Source: Bacteroidota bacterium
Lineage (GTDB): Bacteria; Bacteroidota; Bacteroidia; UBA4408
Reading direction: 5' to 3'
Assembly: GCA_963169745.1 (NCBI GenBank)
Contig: CAUJCU010000021.1
Location: forward strand, 124,001 to 188,000
Length of the DNA: 64,000 nt
Shown: in pieces, positions 15,975 to 25,809 of the stretch
How positions within the stretch are numbered: the stretch's first letter is position 1
How the letters are laid out: each line of letters starts with the position of its first letter
Position numbers and translations under genes: made by a program
The notes under the pieces: generated by a model
The model's input: only the letters and a program-made list of their open reading frames with translations
What the model was told of the DNA's origin: nothing
Database searches by the model: none

Positions 15975-17903
15975 CTAGCTTGCCATTACATTTTTCTTTT
16001 CAGCTATAAGCTCTATGGCTGTATGATATATTCCTTGTGTATCAAATCCACATTCGGCATAAAGTTCATGCTGTTCACCGTGATCTATAAACCGATCAGG
16101 AATACCGAGTCGTTTTATCTGTGCTGTATAACCATTATCGGTCATAAATTCGGCAACAGCACTACCCATACCACCCAAAATACAGCCATCTTCAACTGTA
16201 ATAACTTTATCAAACTTAGAAAAAACTTCATGCAAAAGTATTTCATCTATTGGTTTTGCAAATCGCATATCATAATGTGCTGCTGTGATTCCTTGTTTTT
16301 CCAAAAGGCTAGCTGCTTCCGCAGCTAAATTTCCGATGTGTCCAATACTTAAAATAGCCATGTCTTTACCCTCTTTTAACTTATTTCCTTTACCTACAGG
16401 AATAGCTTTCATCGGTTTTTTCCAGCTGGTCATTACTCCATTTCCTCGAGGATATCGAATAACGAACGTGCCCATGTTTTCCTGCTGAGCAGTAAACATA
16501 AGATTACGTAATTCTTCTTCATTTAAAGGAGCTGCTACTATAATATTAGGAATACACCGCATAAAGGCCAAATCATAGGCTCCGTGATGTGTAGCCCCAT
16601 CAGACCCTACCAGGCCGCCACGATCTAGACAAAACACAACATTCAATTTTTGCAATGCAACATCATGTATAACCTGATCGTAAGCCCTTTGCATAAATGA
16701 AGAATAAATATTACAAAACGGGACAAGCCCTTGTGTGGCCATGCCGGCTGAGAAAGTAACGGCATGTTGTTCAGCAATTCCTACATCAAAAGCTCTTTGA
16801 GGCATAGCTTGCATCATCAAGTGCATAGAGCAGCCAGAAGTCATTGCAGGGGTTACACCTACTATTTTATGGTTTTTTTCGGCTAGTTCTACAATAGTAT
16901 GTCCAAAAACATCCTGATACTTGGGTGGTTGGGGCTGTTTAGGTATAACCTTTACTATTTCTCCCGTATCTTTATTGAATAAGCCTGGTGCATGCCAAAC
17001 GGTTTGGTTGCCTTCTTCAGAGAATTTATATCCTTTTCCTTTAACGGTAAGGCAGTGTAAAATTTTAGGACCGGGTATTTCTTTTAAATCTTCAAGCACT
17101 TTGGTTAAACGTACCACATCATGCCCATCAACAGGCCCAAAGTAACGGAACTTGAGCGATTCAAACAAATTACTTTGTTTAAGCATGGTTGCTTTAATTC
17201 CATTTTCAATTTTAGAAGCTATTTCCTGGGCATTAGGCCCAAATTTGCTTATTTTCCCCAAAAGCTTCCAAACCTCATCTTTTACCTTGTTGTAGGTTTG
17301 TGAGGTGGTAATATCAGTTAAATATTCTTTAAGAGCCCCAACATTAGGGTCAATACTCATACAATTATCATTAAGGATAACCAGTAAATTAGTATTTTCT
17401 ACACCAGCATGATTTAAACCCTCGAAAGCTAACCCGGCTGTCATGGCACCGTCACCAATTACAGCAATATGCTGACGATCTTTTTCTCCTTTTAAACGAC
17501 TGGCAACAGCCATCCCTAACGCTCCAGAAATAGATGTGCTGGAGTGTCCAACACCAAAAGTATCAAAAATACTTTCAGAACGTTTTGGGAAACCACTTAT
17601 TCCCTTGTAAATACGGTTGGTATAAAAAATATCTTTTCGTCCGGTTAGTATTTTATGGCCATAGGCTTGGTGTCCTACATCCCAAACTAATTGGTCATAG
17701 GGTGTGTTAAGCACATAATGCAGCGCAACGGTTAGTTCTACTACGCCCAAACTGGCTCCAAAATGGCCTCCTTTAACAGAAACTATATCTATAATAAATT
17801 GCCTTAATTCATTACATAATTGTGGCAATTCACTTTCTTTTAACTTTTTTAAATCGTCAGGAGTATTAATTTTTGAAAGTAATAGTCCGGTATTTATTTT
17901 CAT
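15975..17903 (-). CDS. dxs: 1-deoxy-D-xylulose-5-phosphate synthase
   Basis: Dxs condenses pyruvate and glyceraldehyde-3-phosphate, the first step of the MEP isoprenoid pathway, using thiamine diphosphate. The 642-aa length is normal. The ThDP motif runs from VIGDGAMTAG to ILNDN (about residues 147-183). The transketolase-type GVGHSSTSIS loop is present, as is the HDGATHHGAYDL-like segment (GSDGATHHGAYD). The C-terminal transketolase domain is complete. The gene follows a lipoprotein gene on the same strand after 43 bp and faces the outer-membrane protein gene. It supplies precursors for the prenyl synthase encoded nearby. Confidence 0.97.
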   Translation of the reverse strand: MKINTGLLLSKINTPDDLKKLKESELPQLCNELRQFIIDIVSVKGGHFGASLGVVELTVALHYVLNTPYDQLVWDVGHQAYGHKILTGRKDIFYTNRIYKGISGFPKRSESIFDTFGVGHSSTSISGALGMAVASRLKGEKDRQHIAVIGDGAMTAGLAFEGLNHAGVENTNLLVILNDNCMSIDPNVGALKEYLTDITTSQTYNKVKDEVWKLLGKISKFGPNAQEIASKIENGIKATMLKQSNLFESLKFRYFGPVDGHDVVRLTKVLEDLKEIPGPKILHCLTVKGKGYKFSEEGNQTVWHAPGLFNKDTGEIVKVIPKQPQPPKYQDVFGHTIVELAEKNHKIVGVTPAMTSGCSMHLMMQAMPQRAFDVGIAEQHAVTFSAGMATQGLVPFCNIYSSFMQRAYDQVIHDVALQKLNVVFCLDRGGLVGSDGATHHGAYDLAFMRCIPNIIVAAPLNEEELRNLMFTAQQENMGTFVIRYPRGNGVMTSWKKPMKAIPVGKGNKLKEGKDMAILSIGHIGNLAAEAASLLEKQGITAAHYDMRFAKPIDEILLHEVFSKFDKVITVEDGCILGGMGSAVAEFMTDNGYTAQIKRLGIPDRFIDHGEQHELYAECGFDTQGIYHTAIELIAEKKNVMAS

Positions 17904-17946
17904 TATTTATTTAGGGCTAAAAATGTTGTTTAAAAATCAAAGCACA

Positions 17947-18438
17947 TTAAGGAGTAATAAATTCTGGTGTTGTAATCACATTGCTCTTGTTAAGCGCCTT
18001 ATCCACAATGTACATTTCGTATTTAATGGTGTCGTATTTAGAATAAGGGTCGTAATAAAAGGGCTTGATTGCTATTTTAATAAGTCCTTGTAAAGTTTTT
18101 TTCTTATTCGATTTATTAATTACAGGAATTCGGTAATTAAAATCAATGGGTAACTCTCTTTTAACCCATTTCCCTTTTTGTTTTTCGATATAGGTAATAA
18201 AGCAGTTGTAGTTGTTAGGAGGAACTGTATCACTTTGCAGAAGCCCTATATCACCATCGCCATCAATAAAATCAATATATAAATTAGCAGTATCCTTTTG
18301 TGCTTCAAATTTATTAAATTGGATATTGGGAATTGGAGAAGCTGTTTGTTTTTTTAGACAAGAATTCAATAAAGTTATAATCAAAACGGCATAAGAAAGT
18401 AATAAAAATGTACTTATTTTAGGGTTTAATATATTCAT
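17947..18438 (-). CDS. Predicted lipoprotein, unknown function
   Basis: The 163-aa protein has a long hydrophobic N-terminus (about residues 12-26) ending in LLNSC, a lipobox with Cys27. It is therefore probably a membrane-anchored lipoprotein. The mature part has DFIDGDGDIG, an acidic motif often seen in Bacteroidota lipoproteins that may bind calcium. No catalytic residues or named family could be recognised. It lies 42 bp after a T9SS-sorted secreted protein and 43 bp before dxs on the same strand, and may be co-transcribed with them. Confidence 0.7.
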   Translation of the reverse strand: MNILNPKISTFLLLSYAVLIITLLNSCLKKQTASPIPNIQFNKFEAQKDTANLYIDFIDGDGDIGLLQSDTVPPNNYNCFITYIEKQKGKWVKRELPIDFNYRIPVINKSNKKKTLQGLIKIAIKPFYYDPYSKYDTIKYEMYIVDKALNKSNVITTPEFITP

Positions 18439-18480
18439 ATTCCTTATGCAAGAATTAGGTTATAACAATTAGCACAGAAT

Positions 18481-19449
18481 TTATTGTTTAATAAACTTTA
18501 CTAGTTCGCCATCACTGGTTTTAATAAAATAAATTCCTTTTGATAAGTTATCGGTATTATATTCTTTCCCATAAACTGCTTTCCCTAAATTTTGTCCCAA
18601 TACATCGAGCACAATAAAATTTGTAGTTTTATTTAAATATAATTTTCCTTCGTTAATCGGATTAGGGGCAACGGTTAAAGTTTTTTTAGGGCTTTGCATT
18701 GTAGGGATACTTGTCACAATATCACGCGTTACAGAAATGTCATCAACAGCTAGTAATGGTCTTTGCCCACCGGTGTTGGCAAAAGTTTGATAATAAATCC
18801 AGCGTATTTCAACCACAGGTTGATTGTTGCAGGTATCTGGTAAAGTACTCACTAAAGTATCGTTGGCTCCCATAGGTTTATAGGTAGCAGAGTCAATGTT
18901 GCAAATAAATTGGTAGTTTCCGGGCACATTGGTAAAACTACCACTAGTACCTATTCTATACTGACAAGATATTGCATAAAAGCGTGACATTTGATTGGGA
19001 AGCGCACTGTTAAACGTAAATGCAGAAAGCATACGACCTATCCATGAAATTTTAATATTTTCACAATCAGTTGTATTTAGAGCTAATACGGCATCTCCTA
19101 CAAATACGGAATTGCCTGTTCCGTTAACTTTACAAGTTGCGTTTTGAGTTGTCCCGGTATTTTTAAATCCTATTCCTTCTAAAGCTCTGCCCTTAAAGCA
19201 AGGTCCTGTCTGTAAATCGTAAGTGCATGCCCAGTCGCCATTGGCTTGTCCGTTTTCACCTTGATCTGAAGTTCCAGTGGTATGAAATATCATATTGGGA
19301 GGGTAACTGAGTGCCGGGTTGATATTAGCAGTACTATCCCATTGTGTGAACGTATAAGTATTGCTACTTAAATTATAAGGAGTTGGGTTGCTTTGTGCAA
19401 AAACAAAAAATGGATTGGCAAGCAATACCATAAGAAGTATTTTCTTCAT
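18481..19449 (-). CDS. Secreted protein with T9SS type A sorting domain
   Basis: The 322-aa protein has a signal peptide (residues 1-19, ending VFAQ). The main domain is beta-rich with several paired cysteines (NATCKVNG, DTTDCENI-like, YQFICNIDS, PDTCNNQP). A C-terminal sorting domain follows from about residue 255 (VAPNPINEG, then DLGQ-like VLDVLGQ and KGIYFIKT). It should be exported by the type IX secretion system. The middle region looks like an adhesin or carbohydrate-binding beta-sandwich, but no ligand can be assigned. It has its own -7 element and heads a possible unit with the lipoprotein gene. Confidence 0.8.
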   Translation of the reverse strand: MKKILLMVLLANPFFVFAQSNPTPYNLSSNTYTFTQWDSTANINPALSYPPNMIFHTTGTSDQGENGQANGDWACTYDLQTGPCFKGRALEGIGFKNTGTTQNATCKVNGTGNSVFVGDAVLALNTTDCENIKISWIGRMLSAFTFNSALPNQMSRFYAISCQYRIGTSGSFTNVPGNYQFICNIDSATYKPMGANDTLVSTLPDTCNNQPVVEIRWIYYQTFANTGGQRPLLAVDDISVTRDIVTSIPTMQSPKKTLTVAPNPINEGKLYLNKTTNFIVLDVLGQNLGKAVYGKEYNTDNLSKGIYFIKTSDGELVKFIKQ

Positions 19450-19483
19450 AAAATAAATTTTACTTATTTAGTATTAGTTTATG

Positions 19484-19491
19484 CAAATATA
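19484..19491 (-). promoter_or_regulatory. -7 promoter element for the T9SS gene at 18481-19449
   Basis: CAAATATA reads TATATTTG on the minus strand, matching TAnnTTTG, 35 bp before the ATG at 19449. No -33 element at the standard spacing was found. Confidence 0.4.
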
Positions 19492-19508
19492 TGCTTTTTG
19501 TTTAATAG

Positions 19509-20840
19509 CTAATGCACTAACCTTTGCAGATTATGAGCTAAAATTTCTGTTTGCTTTTTCCGGGTGTAAAAATCTATTGCTTCTTGGTTTGTTTGTATAA
19601 AAATTTTACCGGTTTGCAACCACTCATCGAGTAGCTTTTTTAAAGCTTTGTACGACTCTTCTTCGGTGTCACAAATAATACCTTGTTGTGTTTGACTTAC
19701 AATACGTTCTAAAATATCATGATCAGAAGGGCAGAGAATAATTGGTTTTCCGGTAGCCAAGTAGTCAAATGTTTTGGTTCCTGTAATACCACGCACAGAG
19801 CCGTATGAAACTAATAACAATACCTGAGAGCGCATTTGTATTTCAATTACTTTTTTGCGTGGAATTCTATGAGTAATATTAAGATTTTTTTCAAAGCCTT
19901 CCATCAATGCACGAATTTTCATTTCCTGATACACATTGAATCCGGTGCCAATAAAATTAATTTTTATAGTTGTTTTATCAGCATATTCTACAATTAATTT
20001 CCTAAGTGCATTTATAAAAATACCAATTTCTTGCATCTCTATCATAGTACCATTAAAGGTAATATTAAAAGTGTCGTACTGTTTTGATTTGCTGAACTGT
20101 TCAAAATCTTCAGGTATAAAACCGTTGTAAATAGTTTTTCCATTTTTATTCAAAAAATGACTTATTTTATAGGTGTTAAATTCTGATACAGAGGTTATGA
20201 AAGAGGCTGTTGAGGTCCATTTAATTTCTGATTTTTTTTCGATTGAAGCCATCCATTTTTTGAAGAAGGGATAGTTGTTGTACCAATGTGACTCCAATCG
20301 AGTATTCCAATCGTCACGATAATCAGCTACCCAATTTAAATAAGGAATTTTTTTCTTGAGTTTATGGGCAAATTTGAATAACACATAGGGATTTACGGTA
20401 ACAATCATCAATTTAATATCTTTATTTCGGGAAAGATAATGCTTCGAAAAAGTATAGAAATTATGAAATGGAATAACAAAATCAAAAAAGTTTTGCATAA
20501 ATAACTCCCAAAAGGTAAGTACCTGCCTTATTCGTAAGAATTTTCCTTTGTTTTTAAAGGTATATAATTTATCGCGAAATGATTGTTTGTAAGGGAGGTA
20601 ATATACTTCATAGGTGCCAAATTGTTCATGAATAATTTCGGGTTGTGTATTATAATGTAAATCCGTTGGTAGTTGTACAGGGCGTTCCCAATTACGGGTA
20701 ACAACAATTGGGTAAAACCCATAGTTTGATAAATATTTTGCCCAACTTAAAGCGCGCTGCGAAGCGGTAATATTACACGGAGGAAAGAAATAACTTAAAA
20801 TAAGCACTTTAGTTTTCTTTTGGTGGTTCTCTTGCGTCAT
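19509..20840 (-). CDS. Glycosyltransferase, GT4-like
   Basis: The 443-aa protein has two Rossmann-like halves of a GT-B glycosyltransferase. The N-terminal part starts VLILSYFFPPCNITASQRA, a loop typical of GT4-like enzymes that includes the acceptor site. The C-terminal half holds FNGTMIEMQEIGIFINAL and the donor-binding region GTKTFDYLATGKPIIL with a following acidic residue. It probably adds a sugar to a polysaccharide or lipid-linked oligosaccharide at the inner face of the membrane. It follows wecB by 67 bp on the same strand, which fits a surface-glycan role. Donor and acceptor are unknown. Confidence 0.85.
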   Translation of the reverse strand: MTQENHQKKTKVLILSYFFPPCNITASQRALSWAKYLSNYGFYPIVVTRNWERPVQLPTDLHYNTQPEIIHEQFGTYEVYYLPYKQSFRDKLYTFKNKGKFLRIRQVLTFWELFMQNFFDFVIPFHNFYTFSKHYLSRNKDIKLMIVTVNPYVLFKFAHKLKKKIPYLNWVADYRDDWNTRLESHWYNNYPFFKKWMASIEKKSEIKWTSTASFITSVSEFNTYKISHFLNKNGKTIYNGFIPEDFEQFSKSKQYDTFNITFNGTMIEMQEIGIFINALRKLIVEYADKTTIKINFIGTGFNVYQEMKIRALMEGFEKNLNITHRIPRKKVIEIQMRSQVLLLVSYGSVRGITGTKTFDYLATGKPIILCPSDHDILERIVSQTQQGIICDTEEESYKALKKLLDEWLQTGKIFIQTNQEAIDFYTRKKQTEILAHNLQRLVH

Positions 20841-20907
20841 ACTTCCGGAATTGTTAATTCGACAATATATACTATTCAGGCAAATAAAGGTCGGAACAAA
20901 TATATTT

Positions 20908-21996
20908 TTAATTCAGTAATTCTTTGAGCTTAAGTACAATTTTACGGGCTGCGCTACCATTTCCTAAGATATGGTTGCCTTTAAAAGAGGGTTTGCGAAT
21001 ATTGTGTGTATGATATGCTTCCAAAATTTTTTTGGTATGAGGCCCGGCTTGTATATTGCAGCCTTCAGCAACGGTTTCAATCCATTCGGTTTGTTTATCA
21101 ATAAGTATCCCAGGCACTCCATAAAAATAGCACTCCTTAGTAACTCCTCCGGAGTCGGTAATAACCATAGCTGCATTTTTTATTAAACTTTGAGTGTCAA
21201 AATAGCCTAATGGTTCACAAAGAATAATATTTTTATGATTTATTAATTCATCTAAACGAAACGCTTTAGTTGCTTTCATAGTTCTGGGGTGCATTGGAAA
21301 AACAACCGGTATATCTAGTTGTATAAATGCTTTGAGTATTTGTTCCAAATGGTTTTTGTTTTCAGTATTAGTAGCTCTGTGGCAGGTAGCAAAAATATAT
21401 TTTTGAGCAATTAATTTAAAACGGGTTAATATAGCTGTATTGTTGCTTATTTTGCTGCTAAACCGAACCATTAGATCAATCATAATGTCTCCGGTTTGAA
21501 AAACGTGTTGGGTTATTCCCATTTCTTTGAGCCAGCCTACGGCAGCAGGAGTTGGGCAAAAGTAATAATCGGTCAAAATATCGGCAATAAGTTTATTACT
21601 TTCTTCAGGAATTGTTTTATCGAATTCTCTCATTCCGGCTTCAATATGTGCTAATTTAATCTGATTTTTTACAGCTACAATAGCCGCAGCAGCGGTACTG
21701 TTGGTGTCGCCAAAAATAACGATACAATCAGGTTTTTCACTTTGTACTACAGCGTTCAGTTTTACCATGATGTCGGCAATCTGTTCTATTCCTGATTTTT
21801 GCCCTGAACTTAGGTTAAAATCAGGTTGTGGAATTTGAAGTTCCAAAAAAAAATCTCCTGACAATTCTGTGTCATAATGCTGACCCGTATGAACAATAAT
21901 TTCATCAAAGAAAGTACGAAGTTCCTTACTTAAAGCAGCACATTTAATAAACTGAGGGCGTGCGCCTACAACTGTCATTATTTTCTTTTTTTGCAT
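20908..21996 (-). CDS. wecB: UDP-N-acetylglucosamine 2-epimerase (non-hydrolysing)
   Basis: The enzyme interconverts UDP-GlcNAc and UDP-ManNAc for polysaccharide synthesis. The 362-aa protein has the N-terminal motif TVVGARPQFIK, the GDTNSTAAAAIVA region and HIEAGMREFDKTIPEESNK, which carries the conserved Glu and Arg residues. The C-terminal part has TDSGGVTKECYFYGVPG, the UDP-binding loop. The variant residues in the IPEES loop leave room for a related substrate such as a UDP-diacetamido-glucuronate (WbpI-like). It is divergent from the aspartate kinase gene and upstream of a glycosyltransferase. Confidence 0.92.
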   Translation of the reverse strand: MQKKKIMTVVGARPQFIKCAALSKELRTFFDEIIVHTGQHYDTELSGDFFLELQIPQPDFNLSSGQKSGIEQIADIMVKLNAVVQSEKPDCIVIFGDTNSTAAAAIVAVKNQIKLAHIEAGMREFDKTIPEESNKLIADILTDYYFCPTPAAVGWLKEMGITQHVFQTGDIMIDLMVRFSSKISNNTAILTRFKLIAQKYIFATCHRATNTENKNHLEQILKAFIQLDIPVVFPMHPRTMKATKAFRLDELINHKNIILCEPLGYFDTQSLIKNAAMVITDSGGVTKECYFYGVPGILIDKQTEWIETVAEGCNIQAGPHTKKILEAYHTHNIRKPSFKGNHILGNGSAARKIVLKLKELLN

Positions 21997-22316
21997 CAGT
22001 TGAAATTCAGGAGGGTAAAAAAGATCACTCTATAATAGGGTTTTAAAACATTAAGGTTTATTATTGATAAGAAAGCAAGGTAAAAGCACAACAAAACTTG
22101 AGTAAAGGTATATAAAAACAAGTAACTGGGCAAGACTTTAGAAATCAGAAGAAGCAATTTAAAGCATTTTTTCATTTAAGAAATCATCATATACAGGAAA
22201 AGTAGATAATTATAAATACAAAGTAAAATCATCGGTTTTTTGTAAAAAAATGGATTAATATTGTAGCGTATAAAAAGGCGTTCTGCAATTCGGATCAGTA
22301 AATAAATTCAGGTACC
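21997..22316. other. Divergent spacer between wecB and aspartate kinase
   Basis: The 320-bp spacer holds no supported gene. It should contain the promoters for both flanking genes. On the plus strand TAATATTG at 22256-22263 is a one-mismatch version of the -7 element, about 54 bp before the kinase ATG, with TTTG at 22239-22242. That spacing (13 bp) is shorter than usual. Confidence 0.45.
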
Positions 22317-23585
22317 ATGAAGGTTTTTAAATTTGGAGGGGCTTCAGTAAAGGATGCTGACGCAGTAAAAAATGTAGTACAAATACTACAAGACTATTCC
22401 AACCAAAATTTGTTTGTAGTTGTTTCGGCTATGGGAAAAACAACCAATGCTTTGGAAGCTCTTACTCAAGCACTTTATAAAAATCCTAACAAAACCCAAG
22501 CGCTTCTTTTAGAAATTCAATCATTTCATTTCTCTATTTTGCATGAGTTGTTTGACTCAGACAAGTATAAAATATTTGATGATTTACACAATTCATTTGT
22601 GGAATTGGAGTGGATACTTGATCACGATCCAGAGCAAAGTTATGACCATACTTACGATCAGGTTGTTAGTTTTGGTGAAATTTTCTCTACTCAAATTATA
22701 AGTGCTTACTTAAATTATAAGGGTTTACCCAATCGCTGGATTGATGTGCGTGATTTTCTAAGAACAGATGAAAGTTATCGGGAGGCTGTTGTTGATTGGG
22801 AAGAAACAACAAAGTTATACCAAAGGTATTTTCAGGATTATTTTAGTGGTCAAAATACTATTTGTGTTACACAGGGTTTTATTGGATGCACTTCCGAAAA
22901 TTATACAACTACGCTTGGACGAGAAGGCTCTGATTATACAGCCTCAATTATGGCCTATCTGAACCACGCAGAGCAACTAACTATTTGGAAAGATGTTGCC
23001 GGAGTGATGAATGCCGATCCTAAAAAATTTAATGATGCCTTATTGCTCAAGCATCTTAATTATTATGATGCTGTTGAGCTAACATATTATGGTGCTACAG
23101 TGTTACACCCCAAAACAATTAAGCCCATACAAAATAAAAACATACCTTTATATGTTCGCTCTTTTATTCACCCGCATCAGCCGGGAACAACCATTGATAA
23201 TAGACCGGCAACACAACTTGTGCCTTGCTATATTTATAAACCTAGCCAAATATTATTTAGTATTTCGAGTAAAGATTTTTCCTTTATAGTTGAGGAAAAC
23301 ATCAGTAAAATATTAGGTTTGCTAGCCTTGTATAGAGTAAAAGTAAATGTCATGCAAAATTCGGCACTTAGCTTTTCACTGTGTGTTGATAATAACGAAA
23401 AAAGTAAGGAATTAGCTAAACACTTATCAGAAAGCTTTTACTTGAGATATAATGATGATGTTGAACTTTATACTATACGACATTATGATGCTGGAGCTAT
23501 ACACAAGATTACTCAAAATAAGCATGTTTTATTAGAACAACGCAGTCGCTCTACAATACAATTAGTGGTTAAAAAAGTGCAGTGA
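22317..23585 (+). CDS. lysC: Aspartate kinase
   Basis: Aspartate kinase phosphorylates aspartate at the entry to lysine, threonine and methionine synthesis. The 422-aa protein opens with MKVFKFGGASVKDA, the conserved K-F-G-G phosphate-binding start. The catalytic loop TTLGREGSDYTASIM lies near residues 199-213, followed by WKDVAGVMNADPK and ELTYYGATVLHPKTI. A C-terminal regulatory ACT-type region begins about residue 320. It is monofunctional, with no homoserine dehydrogenase domain. The stop overlaps a possible GTG start of the next gene, so the two are probably co-transcribed. Confidence 0.93.
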   Translation: MKVFKFGGASVKDADAVKNVVQILQDYSNQNLFVVVSAMGKTTNALEALTQALYKNPNKTQALLLEIQSFHFSILHELFDSDKYKIFDDLHNSFVELEWILDHDPEQSYDHTYDQVVSFGEIFSTQIISAYLNYKGLPNRWIDVRDFLRTDESYREAVVDWEETTKLYQRYFQDYFSGQNTICVTQGFIGCTSENYTTTLGREGSDYTASIMAYLNHAEQLTIWKDVAGVMNADPKKFNDALLLKHLNYYDAVELTYYGATVLHPKTIKPIQNKNIPLYVRSFIHPHQPGTTIDNRPATQLVPCYIYKPSQILFSISSKDFSFIVEENISKILGLLALYRVKVNVMQNSALSFSLCVDNNEKSKELAKHLSESFYLRYNDDVELYTIRHYDAGAIHKITQNKHVLLEQRSRSTIQLVVKKVQ

Positions 23586-23620
23586 GGGTATTGCCCAACA
23601 AAGCAGTTATAATAGGTGTT

Positions 23621-25024
23621 ATGATTAGGGATATAATTAAAAAAGAGACAGGGGTTCTGATCCTTTTAGCAGTTGTCGTTTTGCTCTCGCGCTTCCCTTT
23701 TTTAAATGCAGGCTATGGGGTAGAAGAAGACAGTTGGGGAATTGCTGTAGCAGCTTATCACACACATCTGTACGGGATTATGGAGGCTTCACGCTTACCC
23801 GGACATCCTGTAAATGAGTTTGTGTACAGCTTGTTTTGGGGCTATGGAGCATGGTTGTATAATCTATTTTCAGCTCTTTGTAGCGTGCTTGCTTTTTTGT
23901 TCTTTTATTTATCTTTAAAGAAATTAGGAATTGAAAATTACCGATGGGGCGCAATTGCTTTAGCTTTTACACCTGTTGTTTACATAAACAGTACGTGCAC
24001 GGTTGATTATTTGTGGGCTTTAATGTTTTCGTTGGCCTCCTTTTATGCTTTAATCCATCATCGCTTTACTTTTTCAGCAATCCTGCTGGCCTTAGCTATT
24101 GGCTGCCGAATAAATTCTATAATTCTATTACCTCCTTTTTTAGGGTGGATTTTTGGGCACACTTCATCACAAAAAATAAAAAAGATTGTACTGTATTGTG
24201 CTCTAACGGGTGCTGTTTCACTTTTATGTTATGCCCCTGTTATTCAAGTGTATGGTATGGGCTTCTTTACTTATTCTGACCAATTTCCTTATCCTTCTTT
24301 TTTAAAGATAGTTTATAAAGCCACCATAGGAGTTTGGGGCTTGCCTGCTACTTTAACTTGGATTTTTCTGTTGTTCTATATTTTGATTAAACGTGCTTAC
24401 AAAAAAGCACAGCCTATTGATCACTTTTTATTTCTAAGTTTGGTTTTTATGCAACTATGGTCGTACTTGATGCTCCCTCAAAAATCTGCTTATGTTATGC
24501 TTATTGTTCCCTTTGGTATTTTATGGCTTGGGCAAGTGCTTAACAAAAAACACTTCACTGCTTTTTGTATCCTTGTTACGCTCTCCTCTTTTTTTATGAG
24601 CATTAATTTAACAGATGCTTATAGAGGTTCGCAATACTCCCAATGGGCATTAAAGAAAACAGTAAATAATCAGGAAATTTTTTTTGATATTTTAGGAAGC
24701 CCTATTCGTAACGATTACACGAAACGAATTCATAAATTAAAATATACTCGTGCCGTGTTAGATAAAACTGCAGAAATTAATTATCCCGCTGTTGTTATTT
24801 GTGGGTGGTGGTTTAACCAAATTCTTATTGAGCAAATGGAAACAAAAGAACGAAATCGGGTAAAATTTGCCTTTTATTTAAGCCCCCAAATGCTGAATTA
24901 CTATCAAAGTATTGGGTATCAGATTTTTTATCTTAGCGAACAAGAGCGATTTAACGACCTTTATTATGCATTTAACGGAACAAAAAGCTATGCTAATCCA
25001 TTTTTATTTGGAGATAAAAAATAA
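23621..25024 (+). CDS. Polytopic membrane protein, GT-C glycosyltransferase-like
   Basis: The 467-aa protein has about nine to ten hydrophobic segments over the first 360 residues and a soluble C-terminal tail of about 120 residues. After the first transmembrane segment a loop carries GYGVEEDSW (Glu35, Glu36 and Asp37). An acidic pair at this place is typical of GT-C enzymes, which take sugars from polyprenyl-phosphate donors on the outer side of the membrane. The family assignment is inference from this layout. The ATG at 23621 is preferred; a GTG at 23582 that overlaps the aspartate kinase stop is an alternative. Confidence 0.7.
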   Translation: MIRDIIKKETGVLILLAVVVLLSRFPFLNAGYGVEEDSWGIAVAAYHTHLYGIMEASRLPGHPVNEFVYSLFWGYGAWLYNLFSALCSVLAFLFFYLSLKKLGIENYRWGAIALAFTPVVYINSTCTVDYLWALMFSLASFYALIHHRFTFSAILLALAIGCRINSIILLPPFLGWIFGHTSSQKIKKIVLYCALTGAVSLLCYAPVIQVYGMGFFTYSDQFPYPSFLKIVYKATIGVWGLPATLTWIFLLFYILIKRAYKKAQPIDHFLFLSLVFMQLWSYLMLPQKSAYVMLIVPFGILWLGQVLNKKHFTAFCILVTLSSFFMSINLTDAYRGSQYSQWALKKTVNNQEIFFDILGSPIRNDYTKRIHKLKYTRAVLDKTAEINYPAVVICGWWFNQILIEQMETKERNRVKFAFYLSPQMLNYYQSIGYQIFYLSEQERFNDLYYAFNGTKSYANPFLFGDKK

Positions 25025-25066
25025 TTATTGTTAATTTACTTAAAGTTCATTTTAAGATATGTTAAT

Positions 25067-25783
25067 ATGAAGACAATAACTACCTTTTTTGCCATGTTTT
25101 TTTGTGTGACAACTGTATTAGCACAAACCGATAATCAATATAAAGATAGTGGTATAAGGCATTACAGAAAGAAAAACTATAAGTCAGCCGTTGAGCAGTT
25201 TACCTATGCCATACAATTAAACCCTAAATTAGCAGATGCCTATATATATCGAGGTATTGCTAAAGATGCTTTAGATGATTTTAGCGGAGCCATTTCAGAT
25301 TTTACAGCAGCTAAAGACATTGATACTAATGATGTTTTTGCTTATACAGAAAGGGCTAAGACCTATTTGAACATGAAAAATTATGATGCAGCCGAAAAAG
25401 ATTTTTTGAAAATAGTAACACTAAGCCCCAACAGTCGTGATTCAGAAGAAGCATGGGAATATCTGGCAGAAATTAAATACAAACAAAAAACTTATCGTAC
25501 AGCGGCTAATTATTTTACACGAATATTAAAATTTAGGCCTAAGGACTCGGAAGTGTATTACAGTCGCGGTGAGTGTAAGTTCTTTTTAGAAGATTATCAT
25601 GGAACAATAAAGGATTGTGACAAAGCCATTGAAAATAATCGTGATTATGAGATGGCATTTGCTCTGCGTGCCCAAGCTAAAATTAAACTAAAGGATAACA
25701 TAGGCGCTTGTGAAGATTTATATAAAGCAAAAAAATATGGATATAAAGCGGTATCTCCGCTTTTAGAGCAGTTTTGTAAATAA
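25067..25783 (+). CDS. Secreted tetratricopeptide-repeat protein
   Basis: The 238-aa protein starts with a signal peptide (MKTITTFFAMFFCVTTVLAQ). At least five TPR units of 34 residues follow, with patterns such as YKSAVEQFTYAIQLNPKLADAY and similar. It is probably a periplasmic scaffold for protein-protein contacts; the partner is unknown. The ATG at 25067 is chosen over a TTG at 25028 because the signal peptide starts there. It lies 42 bp after the membrane protein gene and is convergent with pafA. Confidence 0.85.
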   Translation: MKTITTFFAMFFCVTTVLAQTDNQYKDSGIRHYRKKNYKSAVEQFTYAIQLNPKLADAYIYRGIAKDALDDFSGAISDFTAAKDIDTNDVFAYTERAKTYLNMKNYDAAEKDFLKIVTLSPNSRDSEEAWEYLAEIKYKQKTYRTAANYFTRILKFRPKDSEVYYSRGECKFFLEDYHGTIKDCDKAIENNRDYEMAFALRAQAKIKLKDNIGACEDLYKAKKYGYKAVSPLLEQFCK

Positions 25784-25809
25784 AATCCAATAAATCTTTT
25801 TTATTTCTT